NCBI GenBank assembly: GCA_028532815.1
Contig: JAQQAS010000004.1
Location: 1 to 64,000 of the forward strand
DNA: 64,000 nucleotides
DNA from: Pleomorphochaeta sp.
GTDB taxonomy: Bacteria; Spirochaetota; Spirochaetia; Sphaerochaetales; Sphaerochaetaceae
Reading direction: 5' to 3'
Made by a program: the position numbers and the translations under genes. Positions 1 through 8,391 of this stretch are shown one piece after another (the stretch's first letter is position 1; every line of letters begins with the position of its first letter). Below the pieces are notes generated by a model. That model ran no database searches. It worked only from the letters and a program-made list of their open reading frames with translations, and had not been told where the DNA came from.

Positions 1-217
1 TAATAAAATTAGTCAAGACGGTTTTTAATTTATTTGTAGGTCATTAATAAAAAAAAATGATTATTTTTATAAGTTTTCTATTTTATTCTATCAGTTTTAT
101 AAAAAACCATTAGGTTACTTAAAAATAACTGATAAAAGTAATATACTATATATACTTTATTTATGTTTTACTATTAAAAGTAAATATCATTAATATTAAA
201 AAAGGGAGATAGGATTA

Positions 218-1630
218 TTGTTGAAAATTACTAATATATTTAGTAGAAAAAAAAAGACAAAACCAGATTTAGTAAAACCGGATTTACATACTCATAGAAA
301 AGCTCCTTTAGATCCTTTAAGATCCACAAGTTTAGCAGAGGAGGCTTTAAAGGAAACAAAAAAATTAATTGGTGAATTTGGAGGGAGACGAACAGGCTCT
401 TCTTCGTGTAAAAAATGTGCAGATAAAATTAGTAAGAGGTTAAGTGAATATTGTGATTTTACTTCAAAGCAAGAATTTAAACATAAGGGCTTAGCTTTTG
501 GCCTTTGGATACAATATATTGCTTATATTTATTTAATATCATTAGTACTGTTATTAGTTGGAGCTCCTTTTTTATCCCTATTTACAAATATTTTTTTCAT
601 CTACTATGTATATAGAGAGTTTATTGTATATAAACCTTTGTTTGAAAAAAATATTAAAGACACAGATGGTATTAATATTCATGGGATTATCGAGCCAGAA
701 GAAGAAGTTAAACAAACAATTCTTTTCTCCTCTCATCATGATAGTGCTCCATTATTAAATAAAAATAGAGGCGATAAAGGTTATTTTATTAATGTAGAAC
801 TTCCAATTGTATTATTTGGCACATCTTGTGTTATGAGTTTAGTTCAAATAATTGTTGAATTATTAACAAAAAGACTTTTTCATATTGGCTTTCCTCCAAT
901 AACATCTCTTGTAATAATTCTCTTACTTTTATTAGCTACTCCTATTGTTTATAAAATTAGAAATTACTATTCTCAAGAATCTTCTCCAGGAGCTGGAGAT
1001 AATTTAATTAGTTCAAGTATATTAATTCAACTTTCTAGATACTTTAGTTGGAGAAAAAAAAGAAAAGAAGGTTTAAAAAATACTCGATTAATTTTTGCAA
1101 GTTTTGATGCTGAAGAAGTTGGTCTTAGAGGCTCTAGTGTTTGGTTTGAAAAATATGAAGCTTTGCTAGAAAATGCTGTTCAACTTAATTTTGATTGTAT
1201 TTATAATTCAGAGGAATTAGTTTTTATAGATAGTGATGTAAATGGAATGATGCCTTTATCTAAAGAACTTGCACAACAATGTGTTAAATTAGCTAATGCT
1301 ATGGGATATGAGGCAAAAAATCATCCTTTACCATTCTTTAGTGGAGCTACGGATGCAGCAAGCGGTTACAGAGCAAATATTAAGGCTTGTTCATTAATGG
1401 CTATTGATTTTGAAAGCGGTATTAAAAATTCCTATTTTCATACAAAAGATGATACCGTAGATAAAATAGATGAAAAAGCTGTTGAAAAAGCAATTGCAAT
1501 TGCAATCAAATTATCAAAAACGATTGATGATGATAATTTTTATGATAAACCTATAGTAGAAGAAAAAGAAATTGAAGAAGAAAAAGATTTATTAGATTTA
1601 CTTAAATTTAATAAGATTTCACGTCGTTAA
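218..1630 (+). CDS. membrane-embedded M28-family zinc peptidase
   Basis: Predicted 470-aa protein. The M28 aminopeptidase dinuclear-zinc signature is present in order: HHDSAP (about 173-178), GAGDN (258-262), FDAEE (296-300), a TDA Asp (about 379) and the late His in YFHTKDD (about 408). The catalytic domain is interrupted by two hydrophobic blocks (about 91-135 and 193-245), so the enzyme is probably held in the membrane. The substrate cannot be read from sequence. The start is TTG at 218 (or TTG at 221), chosen from GGGAG about 9 nt upstream. The last bases overlap the convergent yigZ gene by 4 nt. The C-terminal tail is Glu/Lys-rich. Family assignment is firm; physiological role is unknown. 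Confidence 0.8.
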   Translation: MLKITNIFSRKKKTKPDLVKPDLHTHRKAPLDPLRSTSLAEEALKETKKLIGEFGGRRTGSSSCKKCADKISKRLSEYCDFTSKQEFKHKGLAFGLWIQYIAYIYLISLVLLLVGAPFLSLFTNIFFIYYVYREFIVYKPLFEKNIKDTDGINIHGIIEPEEEVKQTILFSSHHDSAPLLNKNRGDKGYFINVELPIVLFGTSCVMSLVQIIVELLTKRLFHIGFPPITSLVIILLLLLATPIVYKIRNYYSQESSPGAGDNLISSSILIQLSRYFSWRKKRKEGLKNTRLIFASFDAEEVGLRGSSVWFEKYEALLENAVQLNFDCIYNSEELVFIDSDVNGMMPLSKELAQQCVKLANAMGYEAKNHPLPFFSGATDAASGYRANIKACSLMAIDFESGIKNSYFHTKDDTVDKIDEKAVEKAIAIAIKLSKTIDDDNFYDKPIVEEKEIEEEKDLLDLLKFNKISRR

Positions 1631-2238
1631 AAAGGTAACTCAGTAAACTCAATAATATCTTTTGCGTTTGACATTTCAATTATTTCTGATTTGAGTTTTT
1701 CACAATTAAGAAAGGCTAGTGTTCCTTTTATAGTAATTCCAACATTAAAATCTTCATTTTCGATAAGACATTTGTATTGATCTAAAATGATTTTGGTTTT
1801 TTCATATCTATCATAACTAGTTTTAATTATAAATTCACTTTTTTTAATTAATTCTTCACTGGTTATTTTTTTAAGAACTTCTTTTGCACTTTCCCCATAT
1901 GCTTTAACTAGTCCTCCTGTGCCTAAAAGAGTTCCTCCAAAATATCTGATAATAAATACTCCAATATTTGTTAAGCCACTTCCTTTTAAAACTTCAAAAG
2001 CAGGTCGTCCTGCAGTATTTTTAGGTTCTTTGTCATCGCTATAACTATAAATTGTCCCTTGATTACCTATTATTGCAGCATGAACTACATGATTAGCATT
2101 AGGGTGTTCAATTTTTAATTTATTAACAATCTCTTTTACTTCTTCTGTACTATTTACTTTTGTTGCAAAAGAAATAAATCTAGATTTTTTAAATATTAGT
2201 TCAATATTTGCTTTATTTGTTGGAATTCTTAAATTCAT
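1627..2238 (-). CDS. yigZ: YigZ/IMPACT (UPF0029) family protein
   Basis: Protein of 203 aa with the IMPACT N-terminal fold and its hallmark run YSDDKEPKNTAGRPAFEVL followed by RYFGGTLLGTGGLVKAYG. Bacterial YigZ has been linked to translation or proline-peptide handling, but its reaction is unsettled. The reading frame can be extended to a TTG at 2274, but that would add a hydrophobic stretch absent from the family. ATG 2238 starts at the usual family position and lies 7 nt after a good -10 box, which suggests a leaderless mRNA. Convergent with the M28 peptidase gene. Confidence 0.85.
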   Translation of the reverse strand: MNLRIPTNKANIELIFKKSRFISFATKVNSTEEVKEIVNKLKIEHPNANHVVHAAIIGNQGTIYSYSDDKEPKNTAGRPAFEVLKGSGLTNIGVFIIRYFGGTLLGTGGLVKAYGESAKEVLKKITSEELIKKSEFIIKTSYDRYEKTKIILDQYKCLIENEDFNVGITIKGTLAFLNCEKLKSEIIEMSNAKDIIEFTELPF

Positions 2239-2245
2239 AATTATA

Positions 2246-2274
2246 ATAATAAGGAAGTAAAAAATATCAATCAA
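2246..2274 (-). promoter_or_regulatory. predicted sigma-70 promoter giving leaderless yigZ mRNA
   Basis: On the minus strand TTGATT (2274-2269), a 17-nt spacer and TATTAT (2251-2246) are followed after 7 nt by the yigZ ATG at 2238. No Shine-Dalgarno sequence is visible. The start point would fall on or next to the A of the ATG. Confidence 0.5.
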
Positions 2275-2366
2275 GATGTAATCTTAATAATAATGGAAGC
2301 GAATAGGTTATCTTGATTAATAAAATATAGTATATTTATAAAAATTAAATTATTAGGAAGTAAAAT

Positions 2367-2699
2367 ATGCAATTTGATGAAACCTCAAAGGTTATTTTTT
2401 TAGAAGAATTGAAAAAGAGTAATAAGAAAGCAGTCTACTTTTTTATTAAAAAAGATTGTTGTTCAAGCACTCTTAATGTAGATTTGACTGATGAAGGAAT
2501 AATCGAAGATATTGATGGTGTACCAGTAGTATATGGTGATGATACCAAAGATGCTCTAGAAAATGCAAAGTTCGTTGTAACAGAACAAGGTTTATCTTTA
2601 ATAGATTTAAAACCAGCTGAAAGTCACAGTTGTTCTTGTGGTGATGATCATGGTGATGAAGGGTGTTCTTGTGGTGATGGCGGTTGTGGCTGTCATTAA
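2367..2699 (+). CDS. small HesB/IscA-like protein with Cys/His-rich tail
   Basis: Protein of 110 aa. The first 85 residues resemble the HesB-like fold seen in small HesB-type (seleno)proteins, with KKDCCSSTLNVDL where the family has its conserved Gly-Cys/Sec stretch and VTEQGLSLIDL at the end of the domain. The tail carries seven Cys and three His in about 25 residues (CSCGDDHGDEGCSCGDGGCGCH), which looks like a metal-binding or metallochaperone tail. AGGAAG lies 7 nt before the ATG. Single-gene unit closed by a terminator. A role in Fe-S or metal handling is inferred from the residues only; HesB membership is moderately certain. Confidence 0.55.
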   Translation: MQFDETSKVIFLEELKKSNKKAVYFFIKKDCCSSTLNVDLTDEGIIEDIDGVPVVYGDDTKDALENAKFVVTEQGLSLIDLKPAESHSCSCGDDHGDEGCSCGDGGCGCH

Positions 2700-2706
2700 A
2701 AAAATA

Positions 2707-2735
2707 GGGGTAGTTTTTCACTACCCCTTTATTAT
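2707..2735. terminator. bidirectional terminator
   Basis: GGGGTAG (2707-2713) and CTACCCC (2721-2727) form a 7-bp stem. T-rich sequence follows on the plus strand and A-rich sequence precedes it, so it can serve both the HesB-like gene and the convergent Nudix gene. Confidence 0.8.
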
Positions 2736-2751
2736 TATAATTTAATTTTTT

Positions 2752-3666
2752 TTATTCAAAAACAACATCATGAGAGAGCATTTTTTCTCCATCAAAAATA
2801 AAGTTTCCAACGAATTTTTCACCTTTTAATGCTCTATCTAGCCAAAGCTTGTCATCTTCCCACATTTTATCTAAAGGTAATTCGTTTATAGGACACCAAA
2901 ATGGAGTGGCCTCATCATTATCTCTTAGTTCACCTTTAGCCCCTTCTCCAAGATATACATATCCTCTCATAGAAAGACCATCTTTGAATTGGAAATTAAG
3001 AGTTCCAACATATTCTAAGTTTTCAGCAGTGTATCCAGTTTCTTCTTCAAATTCTCTATAAGCCGCTTCAATAGCAGTCTCTTCAAGTTCAATATGACCA
3101 CCTGGTCCATTGATTAAACCTTTTCCAATTCCTTGTTTTTTGTTGATAAGTAAGACCTTATCTCCTTCTTTGACATAAGCGAGAACACACCTTTCTTCGG
3201 GATCCCAAGCATCCCAATCAATTTCATCCACGCTGTCAGGACAAACGAAAGTGTTATTTTCTTGTTCTTTTAGAAGCTTTTCTTCTTCCTTTTGTCTTTT
3301 CTTTTCTGCTTCTTCAGGATGTTCTTCTAGCCAACACGATTCACAAAGATTTTCATCACCACCTATGACTCTTTCATATTTCATCTTTACGCCACATTTT
3401 TTGCAATGTAATCTAAATGGCCAAACTCTATCTCTAAAAATTATTCCTAAAGAAATTGGAACAATAAGAGCAACATAACCTAAGTAGGTTGGAAGTTCTT
3501 TTGTTAGAACAATAATGATTAAAACATTATAAATTAATAATAATGCAGCAATATAAATTGTTGCAAAACGTTTTTTTTCTGAGTGGTCTAATTTTCGTTG
3601 AGAAATATTAACAAGCAAAACAAACATTAGAATCCACATAAAGTTATCTGCGAATTTTTGTAACAT
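2752..3666 (-). CDS. membrane-anchored zinc-ribbon Nudix hydrolase, MTH1-like
   Basis: Protein of about 304 aa built of three parts. It has an N-terminal region with two or more membrane segments (about residues 10-85), a CKKCG...CESCW zinc-ribbon-like four-Cys motif, and a C-terminal Nudix domain. The Nudix box runs from GGHIELEE to REFEEETGY. Downstream, PFWCPINELPLDKMWEDD and the GEKFVGNFIF stretch match MTH1-type 8-oxo-dGTP/2-OH-dATP diphosphatases, so nucleotide-pool cleaning is the likely activity. The frame is open to a TTG at 3768 that lacks any ribosome site. ATG 3666 is preferred because TTGACT-N18-TACTCT ends 6 nt before it. Domain calls are firm for Nudix; the exact N-terminus is uncertain. 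Confidence 0.75.
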   Translation of the reverse strand: MLQKFADNFMWILMFVLLVNISQRKLDHSEKKRFATIYIAALLLIYNVLIIIVLTKELPTYLGYVALIVPISLGIIFRDRVWPFRLHCKKCGVKMKYERVIGGDENLCESCWLEEHPEEAEKKRQKEEEKLLKEQENNTFVCPDSVDEIDWDAWDPEERCVLAYVKEGDKVLLINKKQGIGKGLINGPGGHIELEETAIEAAYREFEEETGYTAENLEYVGTLNFQFKDGLSMRGYVYLGEGAKGELRDNDEATPFWCPINELPLDKMWEDDKLWLDRALKGEKFVGNFIFDGEKMLSHDVVFE

Positions 3667-3672
3667 GAGATT

Positions 3673-3702
3673 AGAGTATCTGTATAATACTAAGTTAGTC
3701 AA
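3673..3702 (-). promoter_or_regulatory. predicted promoter giving leaderless Nudix mRNA
   Basis: Minus strand TTGACT (3702-3697), 18-nt spacer, TACTCT (3678-3673), then 6 nt to ATG 3666. This is the reason for choosing 3666 over the upstream TTG. Confidence 0.45.
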
Positions 3703-3847
3703 GAAAGAAAGCTTTAATATAAAAAATAATATTTCTTTTTGTAAAAGGTATGAGTTGCCGTATTTCAAACAATAGAGTAAAATGAAAGGTATCTAAAAAG
3801 AATTTTGTTTATGGAGGATGTTAAGATTTTCTTAACAAGTTAAATTT

Positions 3848-4510
3848 ATGAATATTGCATCATATATAGACCATACAGTTTTAGCGGCTAATACTACTAG
3901 TGAAAAAATATCAACTCTTTGTAAAGAGGCTATTGAATACCATTTTGCATCTGTTTGTATAAATAGTTGTCACGTAAAAGAATGTGCTAAAAAATTATTA
4001 AATACCGATGTATCTGTTTGTACAGTAGTTGGTTTTCCATTAGGAGCAATGAGCACTAAAGCAAAAGCTTTTGAAGCTGAACAAGCTATTAATGACGGTG
4101 CTGATGAAATTGATATGGTAATTAATATCGGTTGGCTAAAAGATGGTAAAGATGAATTAGTTTTGAAAGATATTCAGGCAGTAAAACAAGCTTGTGGTGA
4201 TAAACTTTTAAAAGTTATTATTGAAACTTGTTTATTAACTGATGAAGAAAAAATAAAAGCTTGTGCTCTAGCAAAAAAAGCAGGAGCTGATTTTGTTAAA
4301 ACTTCAACAGGCTTTTCAACAGGTGGTGCTACAGTTGAAGATGTTGCATTAATGAGAAAAACTGTTGGTGAAGAATTAGGAGTAAAAGCAAGTGGTGGAG
4401 TTCACAATTATGAAGAAGCTAAAGCTATGATTGATGCTGGTGCAACTAGAATTGGTGCTAGTTGTGGGGTAGCTATTGTAACTGGAGCAACTTCAGATGA
4501 ACAATATTAA
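3848..4510 (+). CDS. deoC: deoxyribose-phosphate aldolase
   Basis: 220-aa class I aldolase that cleaves 2-deoxyribose-5-phosphate to glyceraldehyde-3-phosphate and acetaldehyde in deoxynucleoside catabolism. Catalytic residues are in the expected places: Asp89 in EIDMVIN, Schiff-base Lys151 in FVKTSTGF and Lys180 in VKASGGV. Length is normal for the family. No Shine-Dalgarno sequence sits at the usual distance; a GGAGG at about 3813 is 30 nt upstream, separated by the inverted repeat TTAAGATTTTCTTAA. The 3' end overlaps the thymidine kinase gene by 14 nt, so the two are translationally coupled. Together with deoB at 23 kb this indicates deoxynucleoside salvage. Confidence 0.95.
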   Translation: MNIASYIDHTVLAANTTSEKISTLCKEAIEYHFASVCINSCHVKECAKKLLNTDVSVCTVVGFPLGAMSTKAKAFEAEQAINDGADEIDMVINIGWLKDGKDELVLKDIQAVKQACGDKLLKVIIETCLLTDEEKIKACALAKKAGADFVKTSTGFSTGGATVEDVALMRKTVGEELGVKASGGVHNYEEAKAMIDAGATRIGASCGVAIVTGATSDEQY

Positions 4511-5624
4511 AAAAAATACAGAAGAAACTTCAGACTTTTTAAAGAGTTTGGGGTTTCCTTCTTTAGAAGTTCTAGATACTTTTACTCATTTTGATTTTAC
4601 TTTACCCGGTAGACGTGTTCTTTTAATAGGGCCTATGGGATCAGGTAAAACAGAATTTGCTGCTAGGGTTTGGCGTGATGCAAATATAGCTCAAAAGAAA
4701 AGTGATAAAGTTAAAAAAGCAACTAGTTATAAAAACGTTGATAGAAGAAACGTTTTTTTTATAAGGTCTCAGGTTGATGGAGACAGATTCCATGATTATC
4801 CTGATGATGCTTTAGCTTTTAGATCTGGATATGTACGTTGTGGAAAAAATATTGCTAAGATTAAAGATTCTTTTGGTTTAGAAAAAGTAATTGAAGACAA
4901 TCCAACTGTTGGAACATATATAATTGATGAAGCTTCATTTTTTGATGAAAGGCTTGCATATGTTGTTAGAAATAATAGTCTTGATAAAGGGATTATGTTT
5001 ATATTTCCAACTTTAATTTTAAATTTTAGACGAGATTTGTTTAATTCTACTGCAAGATTAATGTTAGATGTTGCAACAGATGTTATTCCTCTTACTGCAT
5101 ATTGTGAACATCCTGATTGTTTGGATCATGCTTTTTTCACTTATAGATATTATAAAGTTGATAATAAAGAATGCCCAGCTCTATATTTTGATCCATTAAT
5201 TATAGTTGGTGGTGATAGAGTTAAATCTTCTTCTTTAGAACCTGATTATGAAGCAAGATGTGATAAGCATCACTTCCTTCCAGGTAAAGAATATACATAT
5301 TATCATCTAAAACCTTTAGGTGAACTTGCAGCTAGAGGAGAATTTGGACCACTAAAAGAAGAATTATATAATATAAAAGAGAATATAGAAAAATCACATC
5401 TTTATATTAATATTCATAGTAGATATAAAAGTTATGAAAATGCTGATGTTTATTATAACTCTTTACTTCCAGATAATATTAGTGAAAAGGCTTTATTATA
5501 TTTATATTGCGAACAAAACCTAGTGTCACAAGAGTTGCTAATTGAAATAGCAAATGAGCTAAATCTTGATAAAAAATATCTTGAAAAAGTAGCTTTTGAT
5601 AATAGAAGACCTATTAATTTTTAA
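4497..5624 (+). CDS. tdk: type II thymidine kinase, extended form
   Basis: 375 aa, almost twice the usual 190-200 aa of bacterial Tdk. The core motifs are present: Walker A GPMGSGKT (45-52), Walker [10 protein letters not shown] (141-149), a zinc site with CEHPDC (203-208), and the lasso/zinc end [22 protein letters not shown] around 239-259. The remaining ~115 residues are a C-terminal extension with no motif I recognise. The gene begins inside the end of deoC. It would phosphorylate thymidine to dTMP with ATP. The convergent neighbour overlaps its last 11 nt. Substrate is inferred from the fold; the extension is the unusual part. Confidence 0.8.
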   Translation: MNNIKKNTEETSDFLKSLGFPSLEVLDTFTHFDFTLPGRRVLLIGPMGSGKTEFAARVWRDANIAQKKSDKVKKATSYKNVDRRNVFFIRSQVDGDRFHDYPDDALAFRSGYVRCGKNIAKIKDSFGLEKVIEDNPTVGTYIIDEASFFDERLAYVVRNNSLDKGIMFIFPTLILNFRRDLFNSTARLMLDVATDVIPLTAYCEHPDCLDHAFFTYRYYKVDNKECPALYFDPLIIVGGDRVKSSSLEPDYEARCDKHHFLPGKEYTYYHLKPLGELAARGEFGPLKEELYNIKENIEKSHLYINIHSRYKSYENADVYYNSLLPDNISEKALLYLYCEQNLVSQELLIEIANELNLDKKYLEKVAFDNRRPINF

Positions 5625-6501
5625 TTGCGATTTTAATATCTAAATCTAGACAAAGCTTTTCAACTTCCTTGAAAAGCTTTGTTATATTAAAGTTTCTATT
5701 ATTTTTTAAAGCATATACAGTCTTTAAAGACTGGATAACACTTTCAACTCTATAAGTATTGTAATAGCCTTTTTCTGCTATAAGGGTATTAATTGAGTTA
5801 ATTACATGAATTGCCATATAGTTGATTATAGCAAGTCCATAAGAAAGGGTTTCTTCTCTAGTTTTAGAAGAAGTCTCTCTTTTGAGTAATAGAATATCTT
5901 CTTGTAAGTTTTTATATGATAAGTTATCTAAAAAATATGACCCAACGGTAAATTCTTTTTTAGTTAAATTTTCATAATAAGATAATAATTGATTGCACTC
6001 TTCAATATTAAAGAAATTTTCTAAAATTTCAATTTGTTCGGCTAGATAAATAATTGCTTTTTTAATATCAATTTTTTGATTGGTTAATTTACCAATCTTA
6101 AATTTTAAAAAAGAGACTTCATAAAGAATTCTAAATTCACTTAAACAACAGTTCTCTTTTACTTTCATTAAAACAAGAGCATAAATAGGTTTCCAAAAAT
6201 CTGAATAATAAGTTTCAAGTCTTTCTCTTAAATCAGAACTATGATCAAAGAGAAAAGTCGATGCACCAAACTCAAAACAAGATATTGCTTCAACATTTTG
6301 TTTTTCCTTCTTTAGAATTAAACCATTTTCAGTAATAGTACCAATGAGTTTGCCACTCTTTTTTTTTGCTTTTCCTTTCTCTGAATCCCAAATAGAACTT
6401 CTTTCATAAAGATACCAATGCCCATTGATATATTTTATTTCAGTTCCTATTGGTTTTTTGAAATTAAGAACCCAAGCTGGTCTGTTATGCTTTATTTCCA
6501 T
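5614..6501 (-). CDS. transposase-derived protein lacking the DDE core
   Basis: 295-aa intact frame. The first ~150 residues match, from memory, the N-terminal part of IS1634/IS4-type transposases: GTEIKYINGHWYLYERSS, KKKSGKLIGTITENGLI, FEFGASTFLFDHS and FWKPIYALVLMKV. The last ~90 residues resemble the transposase C-terminus (RVESVIQSLKTVYALK). The central catalytic segment with the DD-E acidic residues is absent and there is no frameshift, so it is an internally deleted relic or a domesticated DNA-binding derivative. ATG 6501 is preferred over ATG 6513 because AGGA lies just upstream of it. I did not find flanking terminal inverted repeats. Overlaps tdk by 11 nt. Confidence 0.55.
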   Translation of the reverse strand: MEIKHNRPAWVLNFKKPIGTEIKYINGHWYLYERSSIWDSEKGKAKKKSGKLIGTITENGLILKKEKQNVEAISCFEFGASTFLFDHSSDLRERLETYYSDFWKPIYALVLMKVKENCCLSEFRILYEVSFLKFKIGKLTNQKIDIKKAIIYLAEQIEILENFFNIEECNQLLSYYENLTKKEFTVGSYFLDNLSYKNLQEDILLLKRETSSKTREETLSYGLAIINYMAIHVINSINTLIAEKGYYNTYRVESVIQSLKTVYALKNNRNFNITKLFKEVEKLCLDLDIKIAIKN

Positions 6502-6697
6502 TTGATTCCTCATGCTATTGTATTTTTATTATGCAGTAAGAAAAGATATCCGTCTAGCAAAAAAAAACAATAAGCAGGCTCTCTAATAAAGAAATTCAAT
6601 TTTTTACTATTATATATAGTAATTAAGAAGCTCAAAAAACTTTTACTACAAAAAAGAAGCAAAATAATGTAATATGTATTCATAAAGAGGGTAATAA

Positions 6698-7384
6698 ATG
6701 AGAATTTTATGTATTTCTGATGATAAGGATAGGCTTATATATTCTGAACATGTCAAAGAACATTTCAAAAATATTGATCTTGTTATTGGTGCCGGGGACT
6801 TATCAGTATCGTATTATGAATTTATTATTTCTTCTTTAAATAAACCATTGTTTTTTGTTTTTGGAAATCATAATTTAGAAGCATTTAATAGATTTATGGA
6901 TCCGTCAAATGATACAAAATCCGTTCACGATACTAAAAAATTAGATATTGCTTATAGTGGCGAATGTATTGATGGAAAAGTTTACAGAGATAAGAAAACA
7001 GGTTTGATAATTGCTGGATTAGGTGGTTCTTATAAGTACAATAAAGGTTTGAGCCAGTATACTGAATTTCAAATGAAGATGAGAATATTAAAATTAGTTC
7101 CTAGATTATTAATTAATAAGATAAGGTATGGAAGATATCTAGATATATTAATAACTCATTCACCACCTTTAGGGTTCAATGATGATAAAGATAATTGTCA
7201 TAGAGGCTTTTCTAGTTTTTTAACATTTATGGACTTATTTAAACCTAAATATTTACTTCATGGTCATATTCATTTAATTGATTCTAATGCAAGAAGGAAA
7301 GTAGTATATAGACGAACTAAGGTTATTAATGTATATAAATCATATATTTTAGAAGATGATAAGCTTGGCAATAAAAAAAGCTAA
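6698..7384 (+). CDS. calcineurin-like metallophosphoesterase
   Basis: 228-aa protein with the dinuclear metallophosphoesterase motifs: SDD near residue 8, GAGD, GNHN, THSPP and HGHIH. It is a cytosolic phosphoesterase; whether it acts on a cyclic nucleotide, nucleic acid or phosphoprotein cannot be told. GAGGG precedes the ATG by 7 nt. Followed after 16 nt by the ParB-like gene, with which it probably forms a two-gene operon closed by the terminator at 8321. Confidence 0.8.
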   Translation: MRILCISDDKDRLIYSEHVKEHFKNIDLVIGAGDLSVSYYEFIISSLNKPLFFVFGNHNLEAFNRFMDPSNDTKSVHDTKKLDIAYSGECIDGKVYRDKKTGLIIAGLGGSYKYNKGLSQYTEFQMKMRILKLVPRLLINKIRYGRYLDILITHSPPLGFNDDKDNCHRGFSSFLTFMDLFKPKYLLHGHIHLIDSNARRKVVYRRTKVINVYKSYILEDDKLGNKKS

Positions 7385-7400
7385 GAGATAAGGAAATACT

Positions 7401-8315
7401 ATGGGCGACTATAATATAAGTGCGCAAACTGAAGAAAATTTTGAAAAAGCAAAAAATAGAGCTAGAATTCAAGTCATTTTATCAAAATTAAAATGGGAGA
7501 ATTCAGATTTATTATCATTATATGAAGTTACTGAATTAATTAAACCTAGAGGACAATCTTATTTAGGTGTAAAAAGCATACCAATAAAAGATATAATTGG
7601 AAGTGAAGGCAGAGCTAGAGATTTTTCAAAAGCTTTTTATCCAAAAAAGGAATTATTAAAAGAAAGATGGAAAAGCATAGATAAAGCACATTTACAATTT
7701 ATAGATTTACCTTCAATTAGTGTTTATAAACTTGGACAATGGTATTTTGTTCGAGATGGGAATCACAGAGTTTCTGTAGCCAAAAGTCAAGGTTCTGAAT
7801 TTATAGATGCTGAAATTGTTGAATTGGACTCACAAATACCTTTGAAAAAAGGGATGACAATGAGAGATTTAAGAAAAAAAGTTATTGATTTTGAGAGAAA
7901 TGAATTTTTAAATCAATATAATTTTAAAGATATAATTCCAATTGATGAAATTGTTTTTTCAGCTACAGGTATGTACTCTGAAGTATTAAACCATATCTAT
8001 GTTCATAAGTATTATATGAATGAAAAAACAGATAAAGAAATCCCTTTTGATAGAGCGGTAAAAAGTTGGTATAAAAATGTTTATTTCCCAATCATAGATG
8101 AATGTAGAAAATTAAAGTTATTAACATCTTTTCCTGGAAATACCGAAGGTGATTTATATATTTGGATTGTAAGGCACTGGGATGATTTAAAAAATATGAG
8201 TGGATCACAAAATGTATCAATAGAAAGTGCAGCCTTGGATTACAAGCAAAGATTTGCTAAAGGTTATTGGTATCGATTCTTTAAGCGTATAGGCGATTTC
8301 TTATTTAAGAAATAA
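7401..8315 (+). CDS. ParB-like (Srx-fold) domain protein of unknown role
   Basis: 304-aa soluble protein. A central VRDGNHRVSVAKSQG motif (about residues 117-131) resembles the ParB/sulfiredoxin nucleotide-binding loop as also found in DUF4032-type proteins; the rest is not recognised. It lacks the helix-turn-helix and CTPase features expected of a chromosome-partition ParB. AAGGAA precedes the ATG. Its pairing with the phosphoesterase gene suggests a nucleotide- or phosphate-related job, which is inference only. Confidence 0.5.
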   Translation: MGDYNISAQTEENFEKAKNRARIQVILSKLKWENSDLLSLYEVTELIKPRGQSYLGVKSIPIKDIIGSEGRARDFSKAFYPKKELLKERWKSIDKAHLQFIDLPSISVYKLGQWYFVRDGNHRVSVAKSQGSEFIDAEIVELDSQIPLKKGMTMRDLRKKVIDFERNEFLNQYNFKDIIPIDEIVFSATGMYSEVLNHIYVHKYYMNEKTDKEIPFDRAVKSWYKNVYFPIIDECRKLKLLTSFPGNTEGDLYIWIVRHWDDLKNMSGSQNVSIESAALDYKQRFAKGYWYRFFKRIGDFLFKK

Positions 8316-8320
8316 AAAAA

Positions 8321-8375
8321 AGACTATTATTAGAAAAAATGATTTTTCAAATTATCTATGTAATAGTCTCTTTTA
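8321..8375. terminator. bidirectional terminator
   Basis: AGACTATTA (8321-8329) pairs with TAATAGTCT (8361-8369), with an inner hairpin GAAAAA/TTTTTC (8333-8348). It is flanked by A-run and T-run and sits between convergent genes. Confidence 0.75.
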
Positions 8376-8391
8376 TTATAATAAATCTTTA

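Noticed and set aside
1-217. Promoter or RNA gene at the left edge
   Set aside because: AT-rich with several TATA-like strings but no convincing -35/-10 pair and no hairpin with a U-run.
7401-8315. Chromosome partition protein ParB
   Set aside because: Only a short DGNHR motif is shared; no helix-turn-helix domain, no adjacent parA, and the context is a phosphoesterase.
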